NCBI GenBank assembly: GCA_900239685.1
Contig: OENT01000164.1
Location: forward strand, 113,872 to 177,871
Length of the DNA: 64,000 nucleotides
Source of the DNA: Rotaria macrura
Taxonomy: Eukaryota > Rotifera > Eurotatoria > Philodinida > Philodinidae
Reading direction: 5' to 3'
Positions 1 through 12,757 of the stretch are shown one piece after another. Numbering within the stretch: position 1 is the first letter of the stretch; the number at the start of each line of letters is the position of its first letter. Both the position numbers and the translations under genes were made by a program. The notes beneath the pieces are model-generated. The model made no database searches. It was not told the DNA's origin and saw only the letters and a program-made list of their open reading frames with translations.

Positions 1-3000
1 TTACTTCATTGAATAAAAAGTTTCAGTTAAACGATTCTGTTTTTTTTCTCAAAGTTAACATTCAGGTCAAATCAACCTATTCATGTCTACGCATATAGTT
101 ATTGCTTGATTTGTATGAACTCGAGTCAGTCGAAAAATAATCATACAATTGGACTAACGGATGCACAAGTCGTAGAATAAGTTTTTGAGACTGTATCATA
201 CAAAAAATAAAAATAACATAAATATATATATATATATATGCATTAGAAATGAAATATATTTCTTTTATTCTTTTCCGGTATCAGTTAAGAAAACAGTAGT
301 TGTTCGTTCCCACCTGTTCACTGGTGTCGACATTTGTAGATCGATTGTAAGTAGCTTAAGTTAGCATGACATTCAAAACTTTTATCAAGAATCTTTCTAG
401 TAAACTTCATGATTTATGACTCGGTGGAAAGAGTATTTCGTTTGCATCATTTCGTCTTCAAACTATGAGCCATACAAAATTCTTGGTTTTGAATAAGTAG
501 AATTTTTCAAAAAACAAAATTATTGCTTTCTACAGATAATAGGTTCGTACAGGAAGCATATTATGTATTTTAAAACGATACGGATGTCTACTTGTGTACT
601 TAGTATGACTTTAGAGTTTTGAAATAGTTTCGGGAATAAGATTTCGGTAGATTTAAGATGGATCACAGGTCTATTGTCGAAAGAAGGAAGAAGAGTTATA
701 ATCCATGTCAATATATTTTTCGTAAACCTCATCTTAGAAGATGTTGAAATAAAATTTAACAACGGTTTGATATCGTCAATGCTTTTTTTATTACGAATTT
801 AAATTTGGCCATTGTGTTAAGGATATATTCTAAAAATTAGCATGAATCAAATAAATTAGAATAGATCTATCTATTGTCTCTATTCGACAACTCCACAAAA
901 TAAGAAGAAAGCAACAGTGGGAGATCATTGAAAAAAATGACTTTACCTTGTATTCGTTCAATAATCAAAACAATTATCACAAACAACCAGACATTCCGGC
1001 GATGCATCCATGTCATTCGTATTCTGTAGGATCTCTTATGCTGCATTTGTATGTTCTATTAATCTGTAGCTCTTTTGAAAGCAACATGGGAGAAAAAGAC
1101 CTGATGTACATTACGAGGATAGAATCAGAGCATGAAAATTACTTGTCTGTATTGCATGAATAGGATGTTATGCATAAAACTTGGTTTAGAATTTGTTTCA
1201 TTCGTTGAGTGATTTCAGTAAAATCTAGATAGTACTAAAGTCACATTTTCGATCTAATAATCATCAGGGATATCATAAATGATGAATGCATAGGAATCAA
1301 TCAATATGGATGAAGCGAATAAATCATAGAATTGTACGTATGTCTTCAAGTGTTCAGTTCAAATTTATTTAGATAGCTATATTTCTGAAATGAATTTGGA
1401 GTACAAATATCTGTTGACATCGTCATCAACTTTCACGAATATATTTTCGTACAAAAATGAATAGGAATCATAGAAACAGCCATCCTCATTTCGATGTTGG
1501 CAAAAGTGTGCGATCATTAGAATTCACAGCAACGTTTAAAATACATCGATTTTCATACATATAAGAGAAAGGTTTTCAGCGTTTACTAATGCAAAACAGA
1601 AAGTATTGATTATGTCTTCAGATTAATTTGTTTCAATATACTTATGAAGATTATACAACTAGCAAGAGAAAATTCAGACACATTCAGAGTTCAAATTTTC
1701 TGTAACAAAAACAAAACTTGGTAATGTTCGATGAGCCTTTTGAGAGAGACTTTGGATATAGTCCTGGATTTAGTTTGCGACAGTCTTTCAGTAAAATAGA
1801 CGGCCAAAAACCAAACGTTAAAATTACAGAAAACAAAGTTTATTGAGTTCTTTTCGATTGTATTGATCAAAATAAATATTTTTGATACATCTTTTTCAAA
1901 ACAAAATTGTTTTAAAAACTATTTTTACTATAATGCCTAGCGAGTAAAAATTCACACACCCCGATCGAACTCCACTCTATAGGAACAATAGACATTTTTT
2001 ACCCTATCTTATCTCAAGAAACTTAAAGTAATGGGATGAGCTAACTATATATTAGTATATAGACTAGGGCTAGTAAGCACCTATCCAAATTATTGTTCGA
2101 TATGTTCTGAAATTCTGCTATTGTGAGAAATCTTCATCATAATGTGCGATTTTCTCACTATGAGGAATTGTAGATTATCAAGTATATTATCCTATCTCTT
2201 GATGGAGACACTTTCAGCAGTAGGTACCCACATTGTTTTATTGGTACAACCTAAGGGTATTCAACGTCACTACAACAACTGGTCAATTCGTCTGTTATGA
2301 TATTGAATACTGGACCCGAGAAAATGCGCTAGTTTTCCGTTGTTCGCATTATATCATATTGGCTTAATTCATATCTATAAAATAAATGAGTTGATCTCGT
2401 AGATGAGCATAATCTACCAAATTAGTTATTACTATATATGCATGTATAAAAATTTGCAATCATTCGTCATATTTACAGGAAAATCTCGATACACCAAAAT
2501 AAGGAAAATGGTCATTGTACGTAAAAGGTGGTATTTTGGGATTTCTGAGAAACAATGATGGCGAGTGAAAGTCAATTGAAATTTTTTTATGAATAGTTTG
2601 AGGCTAATGAAAAGTTCAATTGTTCAATGTTTCAGCTTGACCGGTGAAGGTCAACGTAAACATGAGAGATTTCCAGTAGAACTACCCTACTAACGTTCTG
2701 TAGAATGGTGTGCCACCTATGATTGTCTTTGTTTCACTGGCGGATCCAAGATTTTGGAAAGGTTTACGGATGTCATTTTTCGTCTCTCTTTGATTCTACT
2801 TAGTAAGAATTTAACGACGGCATGAGTTCTGTTTCATTCAAGTGTCGCATTCTTTCATTAGATGTAAATAGTTCACGTGTTTTGATTTAGTAAGAGCATT
2901 CAACATTTATAAGGGACAGAAATCGTTCTATTTTGCATATTAAGGACACAAGAGTAACTACAAGATCGTGAATATTATACTGCGTACACATATATAGGAA

Positions 3001-5258
3001 AAACCATCGCATCATACTGACAAACAGATACCAAATCGACTCTGTACTTTCCTAGATAATAATAAGAATTTTCTTTGTACATTTTCACTGATAGTTTATA
3101 TAAAATCTTGCATGTTTTCTTCATGTAGAAAGAGTCCCATATGTTTCTCTTTTTCTATAGTAACCTATAGAACATCATTGAAGAAATTATCAATATTTTT
3201 GTATAGATATTATTCAATAATCATCTTCGTCCTGTAAGCCTAACAGTTGAGTATAGAACCAAACACAAAGGCATTTGTGGCGCTTACCAGTCGTATAAAC
3301 AGTTGATTTGCAAGGCATAGATTTCGTTGTATGAGAAATTTTCGAAGACGGATACGATCATCTTGTCACAAACACCTCCGCTTTCCCTACATTCACTACT
3401 GGTTTGTTTTTTCAGTTCCCTAGTATACATATTATTAATAAATAATGGTATCATCAAATTAGGTATTTATTCGATTCACGCTTTCATAGAGATGTCACTA
3501 GTATGAAGTGTGTGTACCATAATAAAGTGAAGGAAGTAACGTCTATTGACCACTTTTTACGTGATCAAAGCCCGATGATTCATCGAATCAATAGCAGAAA
3601 AAGCACTTTGTAGGCTTTGCAGGGGGACACTTTTTCTCGGATTCTCACTAATCTCATTTGACGTAATAAAGAGTGATAGGAATTTTAGTACTATTTTTTT
3701 CTGGCGCCCAAGTCGGGTTTCCGAGATCATTGTTGATACGTGGCGATAAACACACGATAAAGCCTAACTAGAGCCAATAGCGAATTTCGATGGAGAATTT
3801 TTTGCGTTCTCTTCTGTTCATCATCCGACATTAATGCAATGGTTCTAAGGAAATACCCTAATAATGGCGAATTTACAGCACCGTATATCATGCGGGACAT
3901 TTTTCCAAGCAAAACCAAATATGTATTTCGAAAGAGAAAATTTTTCTACATCTATTTGTGTGAAAGAGACTGCGCGCCCATGCGAAAACCTCAGATGGCG
4001 CACACAAGTGCATTTTTTGATATTGATTCGCTGCACTCGTACTATTTGATAGCATGTCGTTAATTATAATAAACGACCGAATATAAAACTGAAAAAATAA
4101 ATATAACTTGTTGTCAGCAATTCGACTCACAAATGACCAATAATATTTTTTTGCGTGTGCGTTAATTAACAGTTTAGACTGTAATTTCCGTCTGTAAACT
4201 CATGCTGATTGCGTCACATATAAGAATGTCTTTTGGTTGGTTTCGAGAAAAAACACTCTTCAGATAAATATTATTCTCGTTTTACTTATTAGTTCGAAAG
4301 ACTCGATGAGAATATATTCTCCACTGATGCTTCATTTCCTTCTTGATCGACCTTATAATTTAATTGATGCTTCCTACTGTTGCTTGAAGAAGATTCATTC
4401 GAAATCTAGTGATCATAATATTAGGTATGTGTGTTTAATTTATATTACCCGTCACATAATATCATCTCTGTATTGCATTAATAAGAAAAGAACAATTAAT
4501 ATAATATATTTGCTTGTACGTCATAATTACGAAACTATTTTTGATTTTTCTTCAAATGTGAAAAAAGTTTAGTAGCATAAGATGATTTCAAATTTTTTAT
4601 TCATTCTTTTTCAGTCAATTATCTAAACTAGTAGCATTAAATGAATGAAATCGTAATCAATGTTTAGGAATTTTTATGCGGTAATATTCTTTACAACAAC
4701 ATTTTCACCAGCATATTGCTATTACTCATAGATCTTAATGAACTTTAATATAAAGGTTGGCGAAGTCCATGAACGATTCATCTCCACATTACAGACGGTC
4801 TAAACTTTTCCACTTCTACTTCAACAATATTTAACTCGAATGATGATGTAAAGACTAGAAGAAACCAAATACTCACGATACAATGTGATAAAATTTTTAA
4901 ACTTCATGACGCACGATCCATATTAATATTACAACACACATTGAGAACATATCAATGGTGCAAAAGAATGTTACTTATTTTTTATCATAATTCAACTAAA
5001 GGAATATTTCATATAGCAGTACACTACGTAGTTTCTGAGTCAGAAATTCTGACTCCGAATTTCGAAAAGCATCATCTAAATTTTGTTAAACTATCCATGA
5101 ACATTCAAACATCGTCTGAATATGCTTAATCATTGAAAGTATTTGGTGAATATTAAACGGCTTCATAAAATCCGTTCGTATCATTATAATTCTAAAATAC
5201 AAAATTTATTTCTTTTAGTACGAATTCTACTTGAAGCAAAATTGTTTTAGATAAAGGA
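1..5258. other. Intergenic, no convincing gene
   Basis: This 5.2 kb stretch is AT-rich and holds only short ORFs (about 60-110 codons) with low-complexity, AT-driven composition and no recognisable domain. A (TA)n tract lies at about 221-239. I saw no tRNA or rRNA pattern. A multi-exon gene with small diverged exons could have been missed. Confidence 0.5.
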
Positions 5259-5987
5259 ATGTTTGACTATGACACTCTATCGAATGAAGACGATCTCAAT
5301 CATATGATTATTTGGCTTGATAGTAATATTGGAGATCCCCGTGAATACGTACATTTAAAAAAATCATTTTCAACTAAAACTGATCCAAAAAGTGACACGC
5401 AAATCGAATTACATGATCGAGATTATGAAGATATACTTTTCGTGAGAGGTCCAACACTACTTTATTTCGAAAACATTCAATATTTATTAGTGGCGTTCTC
5501 TGATATTGATGAGTGTATTTATTGTTTTGAAAAAAACAAAACGAAACGAATTTTTTTTATTACATCTGGAGTTCTCGGACGAGAAGCTGTACCAATAATT
5601 CTACAAAAGTATAAAGACACATTCACTGATCCAATAACACGTCAACCACTTTCATATATTTATGTATTTTGTCACAATATTGAATTACAGCTAGACTGGG
5701 CCATCAAATACTTCGAGTACATCCAGATATTCAACTTCGATGCAACTTTGTTAGTTCGTATTATCCGCGATATTGCTGATTATTATTTTATAGAAGGCAA
5801 ACGCCTAGCGAAATCAGTAGTTCCAAAATATTCCGTTGCATATCATCGTCTTGTTTGGGCTTGTATACTTTATAAGCGATACTGTGAAATAGAAAAAGTC
5901 TCACTGAGAAAAGAAATTGGTGCCGTTGAAGAACTTCTCGAGCAAGTGGAAAAAAAATTACAATGTTTGTCCGACGAAGATGATTGA
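5259..5987 (+). CDS. Hypothetical protein resembling the N-terminal domain of bdelloid ART/TPR proteins
   Basis: Intronless 242-codon ORF starting at ATG 5259; the exact function is unknown. The layout, a leading segment IIWLDSNIG, then a core with ITSGVLGREAVP followed by YIYVFCHN, resembles from memory the N-terminal domain that bdelloid rotifer proteins carry ahead of ADP-ribosyltransferase or TPR modules. Here no ART or TPR module follows: the protein ends with a charged helical tail (residues about 205-242, rich in E, K and L, likely coiled coil) and an acidic SDEDD terminus. No signal peptide or membrane segment is visible. An AATAAA lies about 100 bp after the stop. It stands alone, with several kb of noncoding DNA on each side. 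It is probably a real, lineage-restricted gene; the alternative is a truncated member of a larger family. Confidence 0.7.
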   Translation: MFDYDTLSNEDDLNHMIIWLDSNIGDPREYVHLKKSFSTKTDPKSDTQIELHDRDYEDILFVRGPTLLYFENIQYLLVAFSDIDECIYCFEKNKTKRIFFITSGVLGREAVPIILQKYKDTFTDPITRQPLSYIYVFCHNIELQLDWAIKYFEYIQIFNFDATLLVRIIRDIADYYFIEGKRLAKSVVPKYSVAYHRLVWACILYKRYCEIEKVSLRKEIGAVEELLEQVEKKLQCLSDEDD

Positions 5988-7207
5988 ATATTGAAGTACA
6001 TATTCGATTTTATCTAACTGTCTATGCTTCTTATCGTGAATGGTGCACAAAATGTTGCTGATGTTGTTTCTATCTACTCTCCATAAAATAAAACACGTCG
6101 GCTTAGACTTATGCAGATACCTGGCCTTTTTTTAAAATCATAATAAAGAGTAACTGAATTTTAAATGCACTAGATTCTAATTTAAAAAACTGTTCTTTTC
6201 GAAAACGTTCTGTTGTTGAAAAACTTATTTTTAGTCAATTCCTAGCAAAACTGGGATTTATCATAATGGTTGGCTAATCTGAATGAAAGACGAAAACAAA
6301 AATTTCATATATTTAGGACATAAATATTTCCAGTAATAGACTATTTGTCAAGTTCAAATGATATACATCTGAAGAAATTTCGAAGAAATGTATAAGTCCT
6401 TAAAAGCTCCGTTCTCCTATGTTTTTCTCCAGAGTCAGTGCTGTTTGCTTGCCCTTTTACCCAATAGCACCAAAAATACATTTTCAATTATCGAACAGGT
6501 GATATTTCAATCTGACATTGCGTCGATAGGAATTTCTATTTTTTGATAATATATTGTGAAAATTTCAGCTAAACGCATTACATTCTTCATGCAATGCGTA
6601 GTTGTTACAAGTAACTCGTATCTAGTGAAAGAAGTTTTAAGTTTTTGAACTGAAAAAAATTGGAAATGTTTTCCCCATAGCTGAACATCCGCGTCAGCGA
6701 CAGTTTATATCAATATAGTACAGTACAATGCTTGGTGGATGCCTTATCGAATGTTCACTGTGAAGTAACATGGTTATTATAATTCTATAGAAAAGATCAA
6801 GGAGGGCATAGCTTTTCAAAAAGATTGCGTACTTCTTTGAAATCTATGTTATGAATTAAGTTTGAACTCGAACTCACTTTATCAATTGAAACAATCTGTA
6901 CGTTATTTTCATGGAACTGAATCTATTTATATGAATAAAATAAATTTTAATTTATTAGAAGGAGTATGAAAGATGAAATATGCCTCTTATTTTCATACCA
7001 CAATTGTCATAACGGAAAAAAGGATTTTTCTTTATTGAAGATACTTCCCTAATTATTGACTTTGATCATTCTGGTGAAGTCAAGGACAGAACTTTGAAGT
7101 CAATAATCACAACTGTGATAGCAAGTTTTCATTGTATTTCAATGCATACAGAATATTCTTCGTATCATTTCTAAAATATCACATCATGAATACTGCTAGG
7201 TATTAAG
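5988..7207. other. Noncoding, no other feature seen
   Basis: AT-rich DNA between the bdelloid-type ORF and the TTAA-flanked element. It contains the polyadenylation signal noted separately and no supported gene. Confidence 0.5.
6087..6092 (+). promoter_or_regulatory. Probable polyadenylation signal of the 5259-5987 gene
   Basis: Canonical AATAAA about 100 bp downstream of the stop codon, in the correct orientation. The motif is common in AT-rich DNA, so the assignment is positional only. Confidence 0.4.
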
Positions 7208-8089
7208 TTAAGCCCCCCCCCCCCCTCAAAAATCGATCTTGGCCCAGGAACGTTCGAATCATGTAAAACTTACAGGATATGTTAGGCTTGGTATGAAAAG
7301 GTTATGGTTAAATTTTCAACCTTCTATCATGATTTTTGGCTGAGATACGGACCTGACAAGGGTCAAAAATAGCGAATTTGGCAACCCAAATTTCTCGGTG
7401 CAGGTTCATGATATATCTTTAATTCTTTTTTTGTTAGAAAGAGCATGTGCACATGGAGGGCACTGCAGAGTCCTTTTTTTTAAATTCTTACTTTTTTAGC
7501 GGAAAACAGAAATCACAATTTCAATGACTTCAAAAATCGCGAAAAAAACGGGGGGTTGGAATAGAGTTCCTTTTTTATATAGTCATAAAGAACGGTTTTT
7601 GAAAAAAAGGGCTCTGCAGTGCCCTGCACCTTGACATGCTCTTTCAAACAAAAAAAAAATTTAATACATCCTATGGAGCTGGACTGAGAAATTTGGGATG
7701 CACTTTTTTGAAAGTGCAAACTGAGAAAAAACGAAAAAGATTTTTTCGACCAATTTTTTCGATATTTCAGAATTTTTGAGGAAAATCCAGTTTTTTTGAG
7801 AAGGGCTTCCAGAAATCCTCAAAGTTTACTGCAAAATAGAGGTTTGGGGCAAAAACCTATAATAATTCTGAAAGAGCGAAGAACGCGCTAACTTTTGATG
7901 CATTTATCCGAATTTCGAAATTTTTGAAAAAAATACAGTTTTTGTGAGAAGACTTACAAAAAAAGAGAATTGGGCTAAAAACCTATATCAATTCTGAAAG
8001 AGCGAAGAACGGGCTATCTTCTGGTGCATCTATATCAGTTTCGGAATTTTCCCGAAAATTGACTTTTTTTGGAGGGGGGGGGGCCTTAA
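7208..8089. mobile_element. Non-autonomous element with TTAA target duplication and poly-C terminal inverted repeats (piggyBac-like MITE)
   Basis: TTAA stands at both edges (7208-7211 and 8086-8089). Inside, the left end reads G, 13 C, then CTCAAAAAT; the reverse complement of the right end reads GG, 10 C, then TCCAAAAA, so the termini are inverted repeats. TTAA target duplication and C-rich termini are known for piggyBac transposons. The body holds an inverted repeat of about 48 bp (about 7435-7482 against 7600-7650, around GGGCACTGCAGAG) and direct repeats about 126 bp apart (CTGAAAGAGCGAAGAACG at 7868 and 7994). No transposase is encoded, so the element would be non-autonomous. Superfamily assignment is inference. 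Confidence 0.65.
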
Positions 8090-10597
8090 ACTACAGTGAT
8101 CATTGAAAAACTCCTATAATAGTAGAAGTTCAAAAGGGTAAGAATTCTTCTCTAGAAAAGAACTCTACATTACAATTGAAGGAGCTGAATGTTGCTGTAT
8201 GTATTAGAATGATCTAAAAGTGTAATATCATTCGCAATATCCTACGATGTAAATATTACTTTACGCTCGATTCAATTGCTGTGACAAAATAAGCAAGGAC
8301 AGCTATTTGTATTCATTTTTACACATACAATGATGCGGCTATAATGCAGACTTCTGATTATAGCTCTGAGTATTACGCTTGCACGCACAGAATCATTTCA
8401 GATGACTCACTAAATGGGTCCTAGAGACAAACTGGTTTATTTATAATGAATGTTTTCTTAATTCTTTTCCAGCACTATTTGTAATGATGCTCAAAGTAAG
8501 CTAATGCATAGTTAAACCACTGGGAAGTTACCAACTGCTTTGTTTATTCTATTCATTCGATTTGAAAGGCTTAGCTATTAATATTAAAGAAGAGAATGAG
8601 ATAAAGACAAAGATTCATGATCGCAACATATTTCATGAATGTTTTTCTTCCATCGTTTACGTTTTACTCAACCTATCAGATTTAAAAGAAAATAGTGATA
8701 GGAGGGATAGGAAAAATTCAAAATTACTCATAGACGAAAAAATCCGCTTGAGTTTATTTTGGTCTATTCTCATAGTGATAATGATTCATTTTTATTTGCG
8801 TCGTTATTGTTTCTTTATTTCTACGATAAGAGATGCATATTGTTGACACGAACAAAAATGCAGCATAAAGTTAGGATTATTCATATGCATCACACAGCCC
8901 AAAAACACTTACTATCCTATTCTTTAATTATACCTAATCTAAGTAGCTAGGTATTCTCATCTTACTTTGCATTTTCCACTTTGTCGAAATACCGACTAGT
9001 TTTTTCACAAGCACATTTTATATACTTATGAAGATGACAAGATTGATAAATTGTTCGTTCGAAGAACTTGACATAATTCAAAGAAGTGTGTTTTTCAATG
9101 TCATTATGATTATTTCTGGTCAATTTCAGGGAATACAATCGGAAATAAAACTTGGTCTATACCATTATTTTCTAGAGTGCCTATCATTGTAAATGATGTG
9201 ATACACTTACTGATGATTTTAGCAGCGATTTATCTGCAAAGAACACCAGCAAAAGATTCTTCTTTTGAGCCTATATTGTTGATTGCAATCAGCCTATATT
9301 ACTCACAAATTTCTATTTCTATATATAAGATACACGTTCTTTTCGAAATTGTTTCGAACCTCCTCCCCCCCCCCCCGCTCCAAAATTGACTGCTTCAGCG
9401 CAACCTTGACAACACATGAATGTTTTCAATGAATGTTCTTAATAGGAATCTGAAGTAGGATGCACCGGTACAATTTGTTTTTCAGGACACCATGTATCAG
9501 TACACACTGTTTTTGAGACCGAGGTGTACAAAGTGTACGAGAAGCGTATAACTGGTGTCTTGTCACAAAATAAAACTTTTATTTCACATTCCACTTTAAC
9601 AAGCGCATGAAGATTTATAGTACGTTAAAGTAAAATGCTTTTGAATCACGAGAGAAAAAGATATCTGACTGAATGAAAGATATCAACTGACACATTCACC
9701 AAATACTCGGATTCGTCGACGGCTTGACCATACCCGATAGATAAATTTCTTCGAAGCGTAAAGTTTCAAAAACTGTTAAAAACAAAACAAAGTGTACCAT
9801 GAAATGTCAGTGTGTATAGCGTACACAGTTTTTTTTTCTGCAGCGTGTAAAACAGTCTGTAAATTCCGTTTCATTAGGGTACCACACATTTTGTTTTGTT
9901 GGGTACACTCTTTCATTAAGAACACTATTTTCAATAATAGAAATTTGAATATTAATGTCATAACGTTTGTGGCAGTTGCATCAATAATATAATCTTGGAT
10001 TTGGATTTTTTCCATTGAAATTTACAGAACATAAGATTGCTCGACTATAATATATAAAGTGAATTGATACACGATTGTTCATTATTTCTGCTTTGAAGAA
10101 GAGACTATTCTTCTGATAAGCATGATCACAAAGCTGATATTAATGCATTCAATAGAAATGTGATAAGCAAGTAAATACTTTTTCCACGTTACTCTCGAGC
10201 TGGTTTTATTCAGGAAGAATGAGTACAAAATTTAACCTTATTACTGGAGACAAACTACATTTTTTTTGAAATCATATTCTTTTTTCTCACTGATAAATTT
10301 CAACCATCGGCACTTACGCCATCTATAAGAAAGTTAATTTTTTTCGGCGCACATCGTAAAATCTTATATATAATAACGTGAAAGTATATCAAAATTTTTC
10401 AGAACGTTCTATTTAAGTTCAGTATTTTTTTCTTAAATCTCATCAGTTGCCTAGGAATTCACATGAAACTCACATCAGATGTCAACCGAAGACAAGTATA
10501 AAGAACAAAGAATTAACAACATGTATAACATCAATTGATTTACTAGTTTAAACAAACAAATAAAATATGGTAAATTGTTAACTATCTCAATTATTTC
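8090..10597. other. Noncoding, with a poly-C run and a diverged repeat copy
   Basis: No gene is supported. There is a 12-base poly-C run at 9365-9376. Repetitive GTGTAC-containing sequence lies at about 9485-9640 and again at 9788-9914, where AAAGTGTACC at the left is mirrored by GGGTACACTCTTTC at the right. Confidence 0.45.
9485..9640. repeat. Diverged dispersed repeat, copy 1
   Basis: Contains GTGTACAAAGTGTACGA, then ACTGGTG, CACAA and a GAAGATTT end. The same order of blocks recurs at about 21795-21975. Similarity by eye is moderate, so family membership is tentative. Confidence 0.35.
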
Positions 10598-12757
10598 ATG
10601 ATTGTTCTTATTTCTTATCAGGAAGATCCAAAATTAGAAAAACACTTCAAAAGCCATCGGAGCACTGTTACATCTCTAAGTTTCTCACCTAATTCAAAAC
10701 AACTTGGTAAGAATATGTTTATTCATTGGCAATTAATCGTAACGATGTTTTATAATATTAAGTGTCGGGTAGTTTGGATTCCTGTCTATTTCTATGGCCT
10801 TTTAAACCTCAAGTTCGAGCTTATCGCTTTGTTGGTCATAATGTATGTAGATAAAACATGTGAAGTTTTTCTAGTTCAATTCAATCCATTTATTTTTTCT
10901 CTCTACAGGATGCTGTTCATTCAGTATGTTTTTCTCCTTCGGGTCATCTAATTGCATCGGGTTCCAAAGATAAAAAAGTTCGTTTATGGATTCCAAGTGT
11001 CAAAGGTGAATCAACTGTATTCAAAGCTCATACAGCTTCTGTTCGTTGTGTGGATTTTTCTAATGATGGTCAAAGTTTATTGAGTTCATCTGAAGATAAA
11101 ACAATCAAAGTTTGGACTGTTCATCGACAAAAATTTCAATTTTCACTTAATCAACACTCAAATTGGGTTCGTTGTGCAAGATTTTCACCCGATGGAAGAT
11201 TGATTGTGAGCTGTAGTGATGATAAAACAGTTAAAATCTGGGATAGAAATACGAATGAATGTATGCACACATTTTATGAACCTCATGGATTTCTTAATGA
11301 TGTTGCTTTTCATCCAAGTGGTACTTGTATCGGTGGTGGTTGCACAGATGCAAGTGTAAAAATTTGGGATATTCGAACACGTAAATTAATTCAGCATTAC
11401 GCAAGTGAGAATATGATGATCGTTTTTTGTGTTCGGGTTATTGAAGATAGATTAAATTGATTTAGATCACGTAGCTTCAGTGAATAGTGTTGCCTTTCAT
11501 CCAACTGGAAATTTCCTTTTAACAGCATCAAGTGATGCTACTTTAAAAATATTTGATCTGCTTGAAGGGCGTCTGATTTATACATTACATGGTCATCAGG
11601 TACAGGAACATGATTGAGACATATACAAGGTTTCATTTTGTATATATAGGGACCTGCAACAAGTGTCGCTTTTTCGAAACAAGGTGATTATTTTGCATCA
11701 GGCGGCCAAGATCAACAAGTAAATTAAATTACTATTCATAAGATAATCTTCATTGATTTATTTGCTTTCTGTAAGGTTCTTGTTTGGAAAACTAACTTCG
11801 ATACAACGATACCATTCGTGGATGCCATTAATACAACAAGTAATAAGTATGCAAGTGGAAGTGATGTTACAAATAATGATTATAGTATAGCATCGCGAGT
11901 TTCCTCAGGAAAAATTCAACAAACTAAATCACAGATAGTACCACTTCGTGAAAAATCTAATCCAGACACAAGTGATGAAGGACGAGCACGAAAAGTAAAA
12001 TATTTTTATTGTTGGTTGAGAATTTCTCTTCATTGATTACGTGATTTATTTAGATCGATATGTTCAATGCCAAATCAACAACCCAAACATTCGATGATGA
12101 TGATTGTCTTGAAATAACAAATATTGGACCAGCTTATGAAAATGGCGTTGCACGTGTAACGTAGAATATTTGTTTTTAGTATGATCACGGTTCTCAGTTT
12201 AGTAGCAACTACGTTCATCTCTTGAAATATCCAAACTTCTCCAGCTTTAGAATGATTCATGATAGAAACAACATTTTCGAAATATCATCGATCTCTCTCG
12301 GGATAGTAAATAAAGTAAACAAACATTTAGTGTCATTTTCAGTTGCTTATGATCAAGAAATGAAGACCCTAGTGATTAGTTGTCTGTTGTACGACAGGGT
12401 GTGTCATAGTCTATCTCATTTCTCTAGTTTTATTAATATATTTTTCTTTTTTAATGATTTATATAAAATTTTGAAATTTTGTTTTCTTAGTCAAGTAGTG
12501 CTTCTGCATGTTTGACGAATTCAGCGATAATGGCTAATGGAACAAGTAAAAATAATCGTGCTACGTTTGATATTGAAACTTCTGCTCATCAATCATATAC
12601 ACCTCAATTGACAAATACACTTGAACATATTGTTCAACAATTAGATATATTAACAAAAACAGTAGCTATTCTTGAAACACGTTTAACGATGACTGAAAGT
12701 AAACTACAAGAACAAATTGATCAAGGACATGATTATAAAAAGAAAAGTTCAACTTGA
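10598..12757 (+). CDS. POC1: POC1 centriolar protein homolog (seven WD40 repeats)
   Basis: Eight exons: 10598-10706, 10763-10842, 10909-11404, 11466-11599, 11650-11718, 11776-11994, 12054-12155, 12491-12757. All junctions are GT-AG and in frame, giving about 491 aa (vertebrate POC1A/B about 400-480). POC1 proteins bind centrioles and basal bodies and stabilise them. The first exon shows [14 protein letters not shown] repeats follow with typical blade ends ([59 protein letters not shown]). A low-complexity linker leads to the conserved C-terminal coiled coil ([20 protein letters not shown]). The N-terminus is the weak point: ATG 10598 gives MIVLISYQ before EDP, but a cag acceptor directly before EDP would also allow a short upstream exon. 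Intron 7 (335 bp) is long compared with the others (50-66 bp). Confidence 0.94.

Noticed and set aside
4237-4572. 111-codon plus-strand ORF
   Set aside because: Composition typical of chance ORFs in AT-rich DNA (Ile, Leu, Tyr, Ser); no motif and no start context or neighbours supporting a gene.
8562-8846. 94-codon plus-strand ORF
   Set aside because: Overlaps another ORF in a second frame, lacks motifs, and lies in featureless AT-rich DNA.
9365-9376. Poly-C run followed by GCTCCAAAATTGAC as a second copy of the 7208-8089 element end
   Set aside because: No TTAA beside it and no matching opposite end; similarity beyond the C run is too short.
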